Shown here piece after piece: positions 18,531 through 29,690 of a stretch of 43,291 bases of DNA (positions are counted from its first letter, which is position 1; each line of letters begins with the position of its first letter). This DNA is from Paracoccaceae bacterium (GTDB taxonomy: Bacteria > Pseudomonadota > Alphaproteobacteria > Rhodobacterales > Rhodobacteraceae). The stretch lies in the NCBI GenBank assembly GCA_029242355.1, contig JAQWUC010000036.1, forward strand, positions 1-43,291, read 5' to 3'. Under the pieces are notes generated by a model. It made no database searches and was not told where the DNA came from. It saw only the letters and a list, made by a program, of their open reading frames with translations. A program made the translations under genes and the position numbers.

Positions 18531-19142
18531 TTAAGGACTTAAACGGTTGATTGTCCAATCCGCATCAAGATACTGTCTTTTCCACAGAAACCGGTCATGC
18601 ACTCTAAATTGGCCATCATTCCAAAACTCCATCTCCAAGGGTCTTATTCTAAAGCCACCCCAGAAATTCGGTTTTGGTGGATTTTCCCCTAAATCGTCTC
18701 TTAATTGATTAATTCGTTCTAAAAGTAAGTTCTTAGTCGTCAGCACGCTACTTTGTTTTGACGCCCAAGCTCCAATTCGAGATTCTAAAGGCCTTTGATT
18801 AAAATAATCGTCAGACAATTTTGTTTCATCTTTTGAAATAAGGCCTCTCACTCTGATTTGACGTCTAATACTCTTCCAATGAGATACGAAAGCAACCTTT
18901 CCCGAACTATGAATTTCATTTCCCTTAATCGAATTATAGTTTGTAAAAAAAACAAACCCATCATCCTCGATAATTCTTAAAAGAACTATTCTTACATTTG
19001 GTAAACCATTTGTATCAACTGTTGCCAATGCTATTGCATCTGGATCATTAACTTCGTTAACATCCGCCTCTTTTTTCCAACTTCGATATAATTCGAAAGG
19101 ATTCTCACTCGAAAAAGTAGTTTTATCATCAAATTGAAACAA
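18531..19142 (-). CDS. pdxH: Pyridoxamine 5'-phosphate oxidase
   Basis: NVRIVLLRIIEDDGFVFFTNYNSIKGNEI; C-terminal PLEMEFWNDGQFRVHDRFLW...W.INRLSP. Confidence 0.93.
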   Translation of the reverse strand: MFQFDDKTTFSSENPFELYRSWKKEADVNEVNDPDAIALATVDTNGLPNVRIVLLRIIEDDGFVFFTNYNSIKGNEIHSSGKVAFVSHWKSIRRQIRVRGLISKDETKLSDDYFNQRPLESRIGAWASKQSSVLTTKNLLLERINQLRDDLGENPPKPNFWGGFRIRPLEMEFWNDGQFRVHDRFLWKRQYLDADWTINRLSP

Positions 19143-19252
19143 CAGAATTTCTCCAACAAGTTTTCTTATAAAAGTAAATTTTGTTCTTTAACAATAGTTA
19201 AGCCATATGATACTATACTAATTTAGAATTTGAATTTAAAGGCTTAATTACT

Positions 19253-20077
19253 ATGAATGACTTGCTAAAAGGAAAACGTGGGCTAATTATGGGGGTGGCG
19301 AACGATAGATCACTAGCATGGGGCATTGCAAAATGCTGTTCAGAGGCTGGAGCAGAACTAGCTTTCACTTATCAAGGCGACGCATTGAAAAAAAGAGTTC
19401 TTCCATTGGCAGAAAGCGTGGGTTCTAGCACTATTTTTGAATGTGACGTAAGTGCAATGGAATCTATTGATAACACCTTTAACGAAATAGAAAGAATATG
19501 GGGCAACCTCGATTTTCTTGTCCATGCTATAGGTTTTTCTGATAAAAATGAATTAAGAGGACGATATGTTGATACCTCTCATAATAATTTTCAAATGACT
19601 ATGGATATATCCGTTTACTCCTTTACTGCTGTCGCTCAACGAGCCGAAAAATTAATGAAAGACGGCGGGTCAATGCTCACATTGACATATTACGGATCAG
19701 AAAAAGTTTTACCACACTATAATGTTATGGGGGTAGCTAAGGCTGCGTTAGAAGCTTCAGTAAAATATATGGCAATGGACTTAGGTCCTAAAAATATTCG
19801 TGTTAATTGCTTATCTGCAGGCACTGTTAAAACATTGGCTGCATCTGGAATAGGCGACTTCCGTTATATAATGAAATGGAATGAATTGAACTCCCCATTA
19901 CGACGCAATGTTACACAAGATGAAGTTGGAAAATCCGCTTTGTATTTATTGTCAGATCTATCGTCAGGCGTGACGGGCGAAAACGTTCATGTAGATGCTG
20001 GTTATCATGTCGTCGGAATGAAAGCTGAGGATGCGCCAGATATTGACGTAGTAACGAATAGAAAAAATGAGACATAA
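19253..20077 (+). CDS. fabI: Enoyl-[acyl-carrier-protein] reductase (NADH)
   Basis: [61 protein letters not shown]. Confidence 0.95.
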   Translation: MNDLLKGKRGLIMGVANDRSLAWGIAKCCSEAGAELAFTYQGDALKKRVLPLAESVGSSTIFECDVSAMESIDNTFNEIERIWGNLDFLVHAIGFSDKNELRGRYVDTSHNNFQMTMDISVYSFTAVAQRAEKLMKDGGSMLTLTYYGSEKVLPHYNVMGVAKAALEASVKYMAMDLGPKNIRVNCLSAGTVKTLAASGIGDFRYIMKWNELNSPLRRNVTQDEVGKSALYLLSDLSSGVTGENVHVDAGYHVVGMKAEDAPDIDVVTNRKNET

Positions 20078-20094
20078 GTTTAAGGATTAATACG

Positions 20095-20595
20095 ATGGAA
20101 CAACTACCTCATGAAAAAGGATTTCATATTTCTTGGGATCAAATACATAGAGATAGTAGAGCGTTAGCATGGCGACTAGAAGAAAAGGGCCCTTTTGACG
20201 GAGAGTGGTCCGCGGTCGTTGCAATAACAAGAGGCGGCATGGTGCCAGCAATGATTATTGCCCGAGAATTAGATATTCGTGTTGTCGACACAATAAGTGT
20301 AAAATCATACGACCATCAGTCACAATCGGCAGCCAAAATACTAAAATCTCCTAACACTGAACTCATGAGAAATGGAAAAGGAATTCTAATAATAGACGAT
20401 TTAGTAGATAGTGGAAGAACGCTAGAAATTGTTAAAGAATTGTATCCGAAGGCTCATTATGCCACCATTTACGCTAAACCTAAAGGTAGACAGATGGTGG
20501 ACTCTTTCATTACAGAAGTCAGCCAAGATACATGGATATTTTTTCCATGGGACATGGCGTTGCAGTACGTAGCCCCATATCGGGGAAAAGATTAA
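20095..20595 (+). CDS. gpt: Xanthine phosphoribosyltransferase
   Basis: [52 protein letters not shown] motif. Confidence 0.92.
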   Translation: MEQLPHEKGFHISWDQIHRDSRALAWRLEEKGPFDGEWSAVVAITRGGMVPAMIIARELDIRVVDTISVKSYDHQSQSAAKILKSPNTELMRNGKGILIIDDLVDSGRTLEIVKELYPKAHYATIYAKPKGRQMVDSFITEVSQDTWIFFPWDMALQYVAPYRGKD

Positions 20596-20607
20596 TCACA
20601 GTTTTGA

Positions 20608-21804
20608 TTGGTAAAATCAGTGCAAACACTTTATCAGTCCCCAAGAGACACCGACTTTTTTCAAAATCCTTTTTCATTTTATCAGAAGGTGCGAGCTACA
20701 GGAAAAATGGTTCGATGGGCTAATTATGAAATGCCAGTGACCGCTGATTACACAACGGTCAACACTATTTTGCGAAATAGAGAATTTGTGCGCGAGCCTC
20801 CTTTAGGTTTTTTCTCTGGTGTTCCTAAGCATCTTATTCCTTTCTACGAAAACGAATCCCGATCTATGTTAGAGAGAGAACCTCCATATCATACCCGTTT
20901 AAAATCATTAGTGGCTCCTTTTTTTACAAATAAAAAACTTAAGCAGTTAAAAAATGATATGGAACACTTGAGCTATGCTTTAATAGAAAAAATTCCAACT
21001 TCAGAATTCGACTTAATAAGCAATTTCTCTCAAAAATTTCCAGTCATTGTCATTGCTAAAATACTTGGTGTTCCAGAAGTTATGGCGCCACAATTAGTAA
21101 AGTGGTCGAATGAAATGGTAGCAATGTATCAAGCCAGAAGAAATAAACAAATTGAGATAAAAGCGGTTGCTGCAACCAAGAATTTTTCTACATATATAAA
21201 AACTTTATTAAAATATAAAAACGTGAACCCATCAGAAGATCTCATGTCCCATATTATAAGAGCAAATAACTCTGACAATCCGTTAAGCGATGAAGAAGTA
21301 ATTTCAACAATTATTTTATTGCTAAATGCTGGCCACGAAGCAACGGTACACACGATTAGCAATGGGATAAAGACAATTTTAAGTTCGCCATTCTCTACTG
21401 AAGACTTGATAAGAGATCCAAAAAAACTTGCGGACGAAGTATTGCGATATTCTACACCTCTTCACATGTTCACTCGTTACAGTACAAAAAAAATTACACT
21501 ATACGGTCAGCAATTAAATGTCGGTGATAAAATTGGTCTTCTGCTAGCGGGGGCCAATCGAGACCCAGAGCATTTTTTAGAACCAGAAGACTTTAACCCC
21601 TTACTTGATCGAAAAACAAACCTTACCCTTGGAGCAGGCCTCCATTTTTGTTTGGGAGCGCATTTAGCTCGCCTGGAATTAGAAATCGCTATTACAAGTC
21701 TAATTAAAAAAATTCCTAAAATGCGAATAAGTCAAACCCCACATTACCAAGATAACTTTCATTTTTATGGATTAAAAGAGCTTTTTTTAAAATCTTCAGA
21801 TTAA
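20608..21804 (+). CDS. Cytochrome P450 (TTG start)
   Basis: I-helix LLNAGHEATVHTI, ExxR DEVLRY, haem loop LGAGLHFCLGAHLARLE. Confidence 0.93.
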   Translation: MVKSVQTLYQSPRDTDFFQNPFSFYQKVRATGKMVRWANYEMPVTADYTTVNTILRNREFVREPPLGFFSGVPKHLIPFYENESRSMLEREPPYHTRLKSLVAPFFTNKKLKQLKNDMEHLSYALIEKIPTSEFDLISNFSQKFPVIVIAKILGVPEVMAPQLVKWSNEMVAMYQARRNKQIEIKAVAATKNFSTYIKTLLKYKNVNPSEDLMSHIIRANNSDNPLSDEEVISTIILLLNAGHEATVHTISNGIKTILSSPFSTEDLIRDPKKLADEVLRYSTPLHMFTRYSTKKITLYGQQLNVGDKIGLLLAGANRDPEHFLEPEDFNPLLDRKTNLTLGAGLHFCLGAHLARLELEIAITSLIKKIPKMRISQTPHYQDNFHFYGLKELFLKSSD

Positions 21805-21889
21805 ATAAAAACAATTTATACGCTAAAGGCGACATAAAAATATAAGTAAATATTAAGCCACATCTAGACACTTTTTCGAGGGAATAAAA

Positions 21890-22741
21890 ATGACAAATAG
21901 TAAAGAAATTATACCGTTAAGTAGAAAAGATTCCAACTCACTAATAAATAATGAGGCGTTTGGATTACAAAGAATAACAGAAATTATTAATCGATTAACC
22001 GATAAAAAAGACGGTTGTCCGTGGGACCAAATACAAACTAATTTGTCCTTAGCAAAACATACAATTGAAGAAGCATATGAAGTTGTTGAATCCATAGAGG
22101 GACAATCACCTGACGCAACCTGTAAAGAGTTGGGTGACTTGCTCTTTAATATTTTATTTCATATACATATTGCCACAAAAAATGATCTCTTCACTTTAAA
22201 TGACGTTATTGATGAAACCGTAAAAAAAATGGTTTTACGTCACCCTCATGTTTTTAACGGAAAAAAGATACAATCCGTAAACGAGGTAAATGAACAATGG
22301 GAAGAAATCAAACGTTCGGAAAAAAATATCCGCGGACGTGGCCAAATAGAGCAAGAATTCAATAATATTGCAGCAAACATCCCAGCTTTGACACATAGTG
22401 CTAAAATACAAAAGAAAGTGGCTAACATTGGTTTCGATTGGAATGCGTCATTCGAAATTATTAACAAAATTTATGAAGAAATTGATGAATTTATTGATGA
22501 GGAGGAAAAGGATAGTGACACGGGCAAGTTAGATGAACTCGGAGATATTTTATTTTCTGTTGTTAACCTTGCTCGATATGTCGGCATTGATCCCGAAACA
22601 GCTCTTCGATCTACAAATCGAAAGTTTATTAAAAGGGTAGTAGAAATGGAAAAATTCATGGGTCGGTCTGGAAAGGAAATTAAGAATACGAATAAAAAAG
22701 AGTTAAATCTGATATGGCAGAAAATAAAACGTGGACACTAG
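21890..22741 (+). CDS. mazG: Nucleoside triphosphate pyrophosphohydrolase
   Basis: DGCPWDQIQTNLSLAKHTIEEAYEVVESIE...ELGDLLFNILFH; second MazG-like domain ELGDILFSVVNLARY. Confidence 0.94.
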   Translation: MTNSKEIIPLSRKDSNSLINNEAFGLQRITEIINRLTDKKDGCPWDQIQTNLSLAKHTIEEAYEVVESIEGQSPDATCKELGDLLFNILFHIHIATKNDLFTLNDVIDETVKKMVLRHPHVFNGKKIQSVNEVNEQWEEIKRSEKNIRGRGQIEQEFNNIAANIPALTHSAKIQKKVANIGFDWNASFEIINKIYEEIDEFIDEEEKDSDTGKLDELGDILFSVVNLARYVGIDPETALRSTNRKFIKRVVEMEKFMGRSGKEIKNTNKKELNLIWQKIKRGH

Positions 22742-22836
22742 ATACTAAGCATATTATTGCTTCCCACTAGTAAAAGATCTTGAACTAGAAAGAAAATGAG
22801 TTTGCAAAGATACTAAAAAGAGTACCTAGATAGTCT

Positions 22837-23265
22837 ATGAATCGAGAAACGATAGAACTTAGATGCGAGTCCGCGGGCCTTCGTATGACAGAGCAACGCA
22901 GAGTGATAGCTAGAGTATTACAGGAAGCAAAAGATCACCCAGACGTTGAGCAGGTGTATTCGAGGGCAGTAGAAGTTGATCCTGCAATATCAATTGCAAC
23001 TGTTTACCGAACGGTTAAGCTTTTTGAAGAAGCTAGAATACTTGAAAAACTTGAATTTGGCGATGGTCGAGCTCGATACGAAGATGCGGAACGAGATCAT
23101 CATGATCACTTAATTGATATGCAAACGGGCCAAGTAATAGAGTTTGTTGATAAAGAAATTGAATTGCTTCAAGAAAAAATAGCAAAGCGCTTAAACTATA
23201 AGTTACTCGGACATAGACTTGAACTCTATGGAACAAAAATAAAAATAAGGAAAAATGAGGATTAA
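22837..23265 (+). CDS. Fur-family transcriptional regulator (alphaproteobacterial Fur/Mur-like)
   Basis: [31 protein letters not shown]...[15 protein letters not shown]...[18 protein letters not shown]. Confidence 0.9.
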   Translation: MNRETIELRCESAGLRMTEQRRVIARVLQEAKDHPDVEQVYSRAVEVDPAISIATVYRTVKLFEEARILEKLEFGDGRARYEDAERDHHDHLIDMQTGQVIEFVDKEIELLQEKIAKRLNYKLLGHRLELYGTKIKIRKNED

Positions 23266-23267
23266 AA

Positions 23268-24548
23268 ATGAGCGTTATAACTAGTATCTCAGCAAGAGAA
23301 ATAATCGATAGTAGGGGAAATCCTACGGTTGAGGTAGACACTTTTTTAGAAGATGGCTCGTTTGGAAGGGCTTCCGTTCCTTCAGGTGCTTCGACAGGAG
23401 CACACGAGGCAATTGAATTGAGAGATCACGATGCATCTAGGTTTAATGGTAAGGGTACATTAAAGGCTGTAAAAAATGTAAATCAAATTATCAATTCACT
23501 TATCTGCGGTGTAGATGCAGGCGACCAAGGAAGTATAGATCAAGCTTTGATTTTAGCAGATGGTTCAGTAGACAAAAGTTATCTTGGAGCAAATGCTCTT
23601 CTCGGGGTTTCTCTTTCTGTTGCTCATGCAAATGCAAAAAGTTGTTCAAAACCTCTCTATGCAAATATTAGCAAAGATCCGGCAACAACTTTACCTGTAC
23701 CAATGATAAACATTATTAATGGTGGCGAGCACGCCAATAACAAGATCGATATTCAAGAATTCATGATCATGCCAATTTCCGCTAACAGCATATCAGAAGC
23801 ATGTCAAATGGGTTCAGAAGTTTATCACGCCCTAAAAAAAGAAATAAATCGACTCGGATTGAGCACTGCTGTTGGAGACGAAGGTGGGTTTGCACCGGAT
23901 CTTAAGTCAACACACCAAGCGCTAGACATTATCGTAGTAGCAGTCAATCAAACAGGTCTTATACCAGGAGAAGACATCTATTTAGCCTTAGACTGCGCAG
24001 CAACAGAATATTTTGATGGAACGGAATATAATCTTTTCGGAGAAGGGTTAAAGCTTACATCTCAACAAAACGTAGAATTCTTAGAAAACTTGGCAAATAA
24101 TTACCCGATTATCTCTATTGAGGACGGGATGGCAGAGGACGACTGGGAAGGTTGGAAATTACTCACAAATTCACTTGGGGATAGATGCCAACTTGTTGGT
24201 GACGATCTTTTTGTAACCAATCAACAGCGCCTAAGATCTGGCATCGAAAAGGGTGTAGCGAATTCTATTTTAATTAAACCAAACCAAATTGGAACTTTGA
24301 GCGAAACACTGGAGACGATGGCATTAGCCAAAAAGCATAAGTATAAATGTATTATCTCGCACAGATCAGGAGAAACGGAAGACACGACGATTGCAGATAT
24401 CGCGGTTGCTACAAATTGTGGGCAGATAAAAACTGGTTCAATAAGCAGAACAGATAGAACTTGTAAGTATAATCAACTCTTAAGAATTGAAGAAGAACTC
24501 GGAAGCACAGCAAAATATTTTGGAAAATCAGCTCTACCGATCTATTGA
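23268..24548 (+). CDS. eno: Enolase
   Basis: [72 protein letters not shown]. Confidence 0.98.
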   Translation: MSVITSISAREIIDSRGNPTVEVDTFLEDGSFGRASVPSGASTGAHEAIELRDHDASRFNGKGTLKAVKNVNQIINSLICGVDAGDQGSIDQALILADGSVDKSYLGANALLGVSLSVAHANAKSCSKPLYANISKDPATTLPVPMINIINGGEHANNKIDIQEFMIMPISANSISEACQMGSEVYHALKKEINRLGLSTAVGDEGGFAPDLKSTHQALDIIVVAVNQTGLIPGEDIYLALDCAATEYFDGTEYNLFGEGLKLTSQQNVEFLENLANNYPIISIEDGMAEDDWEGWKLLTNSLGDRCQLVGDDLFVTNQQRLRSGIEKGVANSILIKPNQIGTLSETLETMALAKKHKYKCIISHRSGETEDTTIADIAVATNCGQIKTGSISRTDRTCKYNQLLRIEEELGSTAKYFGKSALPIY

Positions 24549-24572
24549 AGCATAACACATTAAAAATTATTA

Positions 24573-25199
24573 ATGGAACAAAGCAAACCTCATTTCAATA
24601 TTGTAACACCAAGCAATATACGACAAGTTTTCAAAGTTGAGAAAATTAAATTTTCCCAAAGGTTATCGCAACTTTTAGAGACAACTAAAGTAACTTCGCT
24701 TCGAATCAAACATTCTGATCTCAGTCCGAGTGAATTGAGTGAAATCAGTGATCATATAAAAAAAATTAACAATAATAGGGTTCCAATTTTACTTGAGAAC
24801 AATATACAGCTTGTATTACAACTCAATTTGGATGGAGTCCATCTAACAACTGGTCAGAAGCTGGTTAAGACAGCAAAATCAACTCTTAGTAAAAATCAGG
24901 TAGTAGGATCCTTTTGCGGGCTATCAAAGCACTCTGGACTTGTTGCGGCTGAGCACGGAGCAGATTATATTACATTTAATGCCGATTATCATTCAGCACG
25001 AACATCCAAAGATACCGCAGAGTTATTTAAATGGTGGGCAGAATTTATCGAGGTTCCTCTTATGGGAGAATGCTCAAAAAACGACTTAATATCAAGCAAT
25101 ATATGGAATTACTGCGATTTTTTTTCATTAAGGGATAGCGTTTGGCGATTTGAAAAGTCTTTTGATCGATATTTTAGACCTTCTCAAACTAACTCTTAA
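24573..25199 (+). CDS. Thiamine-phosphate-synthase-like protein (divergent ThiE)
   Basis: TIM-barrel pattern VPILLENNIQLVLQLNLDGVHLTT...VVGSFCGLSKHSGLVAAEHGADYITF; catalytic motif region diverged. Confidence 0.65.
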   Translation: MEQSKPHFNIVTPSNIRQVFKVEKIKFSQRLSQLLETTKVTSLRIKHSDLSPSELSEISDHIKKINNNRVPILLENNIQLVLQLNLDGVHLTTGQKLVKTAKSTLSKNQVVGSFCGLSKHSGLVAAEHGADYITFNADYHSARTSKDTAELFKWWAEFIEVPLMGECSKNDLISSNIWNYCDFFSLRDSVWRFEKSFDRYFRPSQTNS

Positions 25200-26020
25200 C
25201 TCGCAAATCGTTTCTTAATTAATGACTCGGCTGCTAATGCTAATTTTTTTCTATCACCAATTTTTTTTGCATCGATCGGTTCCTCGAAAGTAACTTTAAC
25301 CGTACCTGATTTTACGTTAGCGACTACATTAAAAATGTGATTAATCAAATTCATATCTCCCCACCAACCAAAAATTGTTGGATTAGCCAAATCTGAGTGG
25401 TGATAGACTAACGATACTGGTTGCACAAGCACTGCTGATCCATCTTTTTTATCAAGAGATACGAAAACCTCAAAAAGTGCTGATTTAAATGGTAAAACAT
25501 ACGAACCATCAGTACTAGTTCCTTCAGGAAATAAACAAAGTCTTTTACCAAACTGCAAAAACTTAACTAAATCACTCTGCTGCCTTTTAGCTGCCACTGC
25601 GCGTCTTTCAATAAAAACAGTATCTGCAATGTAAGCGAGAAACCCAAACACTGGCCATTGCTTTACCTCAGACTTTGCAACAAATGAAATATTTAAGATA
25701 CTTTGAAGCACTAATATATCTAACCAAGAAACATGGTTACATACATAAAGATCGGAAGAAGTATAGCTTCCGTGTACTTCTACGCGAACATTGCAAAGCC
25801 ATAATCCAAATTTTGACCACAAAGATCGTATACAAAAATCAAAGCCCCCTGGTTTGATTTTTTTTACAAACTGAGCAATGAGATATAATGGTAAAAGAAT
25901 GAGAGTCAAAAGCATGAAGACTAAAAGTTTAAAAAAGGCTAACACGTATTTTTTGAATTGGACAAGCAAAAAAGTTATTTTAAAAATAAAACTCAACAAA
26001 TTATTTTTTCTTGGAGCCAC
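25196..26020 (-). CDS. Lysophospholipid acyltransferase (PlsC/OlsA-like)
   Basis: NHVSWLDILVLQSI (HxxxxD-type motif NHVSWLD) and LFPEGTSTDGSYVLPFKSALFE. Confidence 0.88.
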   Translation of the reverse strand: MAPRKNNLLSFIFKITFLLVQFKKYVLAFFKLLVFMLLTLILLPLYLIAQFVKKIKPGGFDFCIRSLWSKFGLWLCNVRVEVHGSYTSSDLYVCNHVSWLDILVLQSILNISFVAKSEVKQWPVFGFLAYIADTVFIERRAVAAKRQQSDLVKFLQFGKRLCLFPEGTSTDGSYVLPFKSALFEVFVSLDKKDGSAVLVQPVSLVYHHSDLANPTIFGWWGDMNLINHIFNVVANVKSGTVKVTFEEPIDAKKIGDRKKLALAAESLIKKRFAS

Positions 26021-26807
26021 TATAAAGTTCCTTGTATTTACTATTCATCGAGTTAGTTTTTATCATTAAGCCAACATCTATCGTATTAAATTTATTATCA
26101 ACGAACGCTCCATCACTTACTCGAGCTCCCATTCTCAAATATGCTTTTAGCAAACCAGGCATCTGATCCATAGCAATTTTATGATTTAGAAGATCAAGTG
26201 GAATAATATTCATATCAATATAACCTGATTCCTTTGCTCTAAACTTTAATCTCTCCGGGGCGCTAAACTTTTGCTTTAGTAAAGTTAACGCAGAGCCAAA
26301 CTTAGAAGCATTGGTGCCATGAAAGGAAGCTACTCCAAACAGGAGAACTATTTCTCGCTTTATTGAATATTCAGCTAATCCCAACCAAAGGAAATGTATT
26401 GCAAGGCTGCCTCTATATTTTATATCCACGCAAGCTCGACCAATCTCAAGTGACTTTTTATGTTCCGTCGTTAGTTTATCCAAATCATATTCAGTAGCTG
26501 AATAAAACCCTAGCGCTCTATGTGCTACTCTGGACTCCATTAATCGCATTGTTCCAACTATATTTGATCCACTTAGACGATTTTTGGCTCTTTTATCGAT
26601 TAAAACAAGATGATCGCAATAAGGATCAAATTTATCCCTCTCAACTAATTGAGCTTCATGTTCTTTTGAAACTTTAGCTCCAAATTCTTTAACAAAGACT
26701 TTATAACGCAGCTTTTGTGCCGCCAAAACCTCAGCATTATTTATTGTTAATCGAACTTCGAACTGATCCGAATTAGTTTTGTGCATCGATAACCTTTTTT
26801 TTATCAA
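26001..26807 (-). CDS. GNAT-family N-acyltransferase (OlsB-like, ornithine lipid biosynthesis)
   Basis: AQKLRYKVFVKEFGA...CDHLVLIDKRA...VGTMRLMESRVAHRALGFYSATEYDL...LEIGRACVDIKYRG; overlaps olsA-like gene. Confidence 0.85.
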   Translation of the reverse strand: MIKKRLSMHKTNSDQFEVRLTINNAEVLAAQKLRYKVFVKEFGAKVSKEHEAQLVERDKFDPYCDHLVLIDKRAKNRLSGSNIVGTMRLMESRVAHRALGFYSATEYDLDKLTTEHKKSLEIGRACVDIKYRGSLAIHFLWLGLAEYSIKREIVLLFGVASFHGTNASKFGSALTLLKQKFSAPERLKFRAKESGYIDMNIIPLDLLNHKIAMDQMPGLLKAYLRMGARVSDGAFVDNKFNTIDVGLMIKTNSMNSKYKELYSGSKKK

Positions 26808-26858
26808 AACAATGGTTGAATTCAGGACTACAGTTCATTAATTTTATCTTTTAAAAGC

Positions 26859-27398
26859 TCACTTTGCTATATCTACTTTCAGCTCTTTTTTGAATAAAAG
26901 AGCCTTAGCTCGATAAGTAAGAGCACTCTCAAGGATATTTTTTATCTCATTTTCTTTTAAATCTCTTACTGCTTTAGCAGGTGAACCTAATATTAATTTC
27001 CCATGCTCCAAAAACTCTTTTTGTTCGGTAACTAGTGCTCCTGCACCAACAATGCAATTGTTTCCAAGCCGTGCACCATTCAAAATTATTGCTCCCATTC
27101 CAATAATACAATTATTACCGATAGAACATCCATGAAGGATTGCCCCATGACCAATAGTACAATTATTTCCAATTTGGATTTTATAACCTACATCAGTATG
27201 CAGAATGCAATTTTCTTGGATATTAGTTCCAGAGCCGATTGAAATTCGCTCATTATCACCCCGGATCGTCGCCCCAAACCAAACGGAAGCAAATTCATTT
27301 AGTTCGACATCGCCAATAACACTGGCAGTACCTGCAATCCAATATTTATCGTTTGACGGCAACTTAGCCTTTGTTGAACTAATGGAAAAAACAGTCAT
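26859..27398 (-). CDS. Gamma carbonic anhydrase family / hexapeptide-repeat protein
   Basis: IAGTASVIGDVELNEFASVWFGATIRGDNERISIGSGTNIQENCILHTDVG...GHGAILHGCSIGNNCIIGMGAIILNGA. Confidence 0.9.
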   Translation of the reverse strand: MTVFSISSTKAKLPSNDKYWIAGTASVIGDVELNEFASVWFGATIRGDNERISIGSGTNIQENCILHTDVGYKIQIGNNCTIGHGAILHGCSIGNNCIIGMGAIILNGARLGNNCIVGAGALVTEQKEFLEHGKLILGSPAKAVRDLKENEIKNILESALTYRAKALLFKKELKVDIAK

Positions 27399-28051
27399 GT
27401 ATATCGCTCTTCGAATTCATAATTTAACGAATTAACAAACTCGACTAAAACTTGCCGATTAACTCTTCTTAATCGTTCGGTACGAATTATTGACTTTATA
27501 TCCTGGTGAACCAATTCAATATTCTTATTAACAAGTATATAATCATATTCTGACCAATGACTAATTTCTTCTTTTGCCTTCATCATCCTTGATTTAACAA
27601 CACCAGCCGAGTCTTGTCCTCGTAAAACTAATCTGTTTTCTAATTCTTGAATTGATGGTGGTAAAATGAAAATTGAAACAACAAATTTCCTAAGATGTGA
27701 ATTCCTGATCTTTATGCCGCCCTGCCAATCAACATCAAAAAGAACGTCACGACCATTAGCAATAGCATTTTCTACCGGCGTTTTTGGGGTGCCATATTTG
27801 TTACCAAAAACATCAGCATATTCAAGCATCTCACCCGCCTGAACCATGTTTTCAAATTCACTATTAGTCTTGAAAAAATATTCTCTACCTTCTTTTTCAC
27901 CTTCCCTTGGCATTCTTGTAGTCGCTGAAATTGAAAAAGTGACGTTAGGATCATCATTTAATATACGCCTAGACGCACTCGTTTTTCCAGCTCCTGATGG
28001 TGAGGAAATAATAAACAAAATTCCTTCAGAGTATAATAAATTAGAATCCAT
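27395..28051 (-). CDS. gmk: Guanylate kinase
   Basis: GILFIISSPSGAGKTSASRRIL, SISATTRMPREGEKEGREYFF, DVLFDVDWQGG. Confidence 0.96.
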   Translation of the reverse strand: MDSNLLYSEGILFIISSPSGAGKTSASRRILNDDPNVTFSISATTRMPREGEKEGREYFFKTNSEFENMVQAGEMLEYADVFGNKYGTPKTPVENAIANGRDVLFDVDWQGGIKIRNSHLRKFVVSIFILPPSIQELENRLVLRGQDSAGVVKSRMMKAKEEISHWSEYDYILVNKNIELVHQDIKSIIRTERLRRVNRQVLVEFVNSLNYEFEERYT

Positions 28052-28128
28052 TTATTTCTCCCAATCCATTGGCCAATATAGCGAAATATTCAAAAAATTC
28101 TTTTATGACCTCTTAAATCCTAATCACT

Positions 28129-29478
28129 TCAACGCGTCTGCAGCTCTTGAGCAACCATAAAAGCTAATTCTAAGGACTGACTAGCATTTAAACGAGGGTC
28201 ACATGCAGTATGATATCTCAGGGATAAATCTTCATCAGCAATAGCTTGTAATCCACCAGTACACTCAGTAACATCTTTGCCAGTCATTTCAATATGAATT
28301 CCCCCAGGGATTGTTCCTTCTGATTTATGGATAGCAAAAAAGTCTTTTACCTCTTGCAGCACCCTGTCAAAAGGACGTGTTTTGAAACCAGTATGTGATT
28401 TAACAGTGTTACCATGCATTGGATCACAAGACCAGACCACCTCAAATCCTTCGCGCGTAACAGCTTTAATTAATCTTGGTAAATATGTATCGCTCTCATT
28501 TGCACCAAATCTTGTTATTAAGGTAACTCGACCCAATTCATTACTTGGATTTAATTTTGTAATTAATTTAATCAATTCTTCCTCAGTGAGCGACGGGCCA
28601 CATTTCAAACCGATTGGATTTATTACTCCAGAACAGAACTCCACGTGAGCACCGTCAACCTGCCTAGTTCGATCACCAATCCAAATCAAGTGACCTGAGC
28701 CTGCAACAGTCATTCCGGATGTGCTATCCACTCGACATAGGGCTTCCTCATATTCAAGGAGTAATGATTCATGGCTTGTATAAAAATCTACTTTGTGAAG
28801 CATTTCATTTTCAGTGGATGATACGCCAGCTGCTTTCATGAATTCTAAAGACTCCGAAATCTTGTCTGCTAAATGATGGAATTTTGAATATTCCTCACCT
28901 CCCATAGCACTTTCAAGGGTCCAAGAATGCACCCTTTTTATATCAGCAAATCCTCCTTGAGAAAATGCTCGTAAAAGATTCAAAGAAGCCGCCGCTTGAG
29001 TATATGCTTGAAGCATTCTTTGCGGATCAGGAACTCTTTGATCTATAGGCATGCCATTTATTATATCTCCCCGATAAGATGGAACTTCAATTTCATTAAC
29101 GATTTCAAAATCTGATGATCGTGGTTTAGCAAACTGACCAGCCATTCTTCCAATCTTAACTATTGGGCATTTCCCTCCAAAGGTCAGAACTACCGCCATC
29201 TGAAGTAAAACTTTAAAACTATCTCTTATTAAATCTGCATTAAATTCGTCAAAACTTTCCGCGCAATCACCGCCCTGAAGCAAAAAGGCATTCCCGCGAC
29301 TAACCTCGGCTAACTGCATTTTTAAGCGCCGGGCCTCTCCAGCAAAGACTAAAGGAGGATAATTAGATAGTTGCCTTTCAACTGCCTCAAGTTCTAACTT
29401 ATTTTCATAAGTAGGCATTTGAACTCTTGGAAGGCTGCGCCAGCCGTCTTTTGTCCATTTATTTAGCATGTCAAACAA
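28129..29478 (-). CDS. 3-deoxy-7-phosphoheptulonate synthase, class II (plant type)
   Basis: GNAFLLQGGDCAESF, KIGRMAGQFAKPRS, SHESLLLEYEEAL, WSCDPMHGNTVKSHTGFKTR, GGIHIEMTGKDVTECTGG. Confidence 0.96.
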   Translation of the reverse strand: MFDMLNKWTKDGWRSLPRVQMPTYENKLELEAVERQLSNYPPLVFAGEARRLKMQLAEVSRGNAFLLQGGDCAESFDEFNADLIRDSFKVLLQMAVVLTFGGKCPIVKIGRMAGQFAKPRSSDFEIVNEIEVPSYRGDIINGMPIDQRVPDPQRMLQAYTQAAASLNLLRAFSQGGFADIKRVHSWTLESAMGGEEYSKFHHLADKISESLEFMKAAGVSSTENEMLHKVDFYTSHESLLLEYEEALCRVDSTSGMTVAGSGHLIWIGDRTRQVDGAHVEFCSGVINPIGLKCGPSLTEEELIKLITKLNPSNELGRVTLITRFGANESDTYLPRLIKAVTREGFEVVWSCDPMHGNTVKSHTGFKTRPFDRVLQEVKDFFAIHKSEGTIPGGIHIEMTGKDVTECTGGLQAIADEDLSLRYHTACDPRLNASQSLELAFMVAQELQTR

Positions 29479-29690
29479 CTCCTAACATTAAAATCTATAT
29501 TGTATAAGGTACTAAATCCCTTAGCACCACCCTTGAGAGTTATATTTTTAGATAACACTGTTAGTATTTTAACTATTGACCTTTTTATTCCTCAGGATCA
29601 TCAATTAAGAGGTAAGAATTATCGCAGTAGATGCTGACACTAATTTTGATCAGAACTATGAGAAAAAAAATGCCTTAGATAGGAACCTTT

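Noticed and set aside
22837-23265. Fur-family protein lacking the CxxC zinc cysteines
   Set aside because: HHDHLID without cysteines is ordinary for alphaproteobacterial Fur/Mur proteins.
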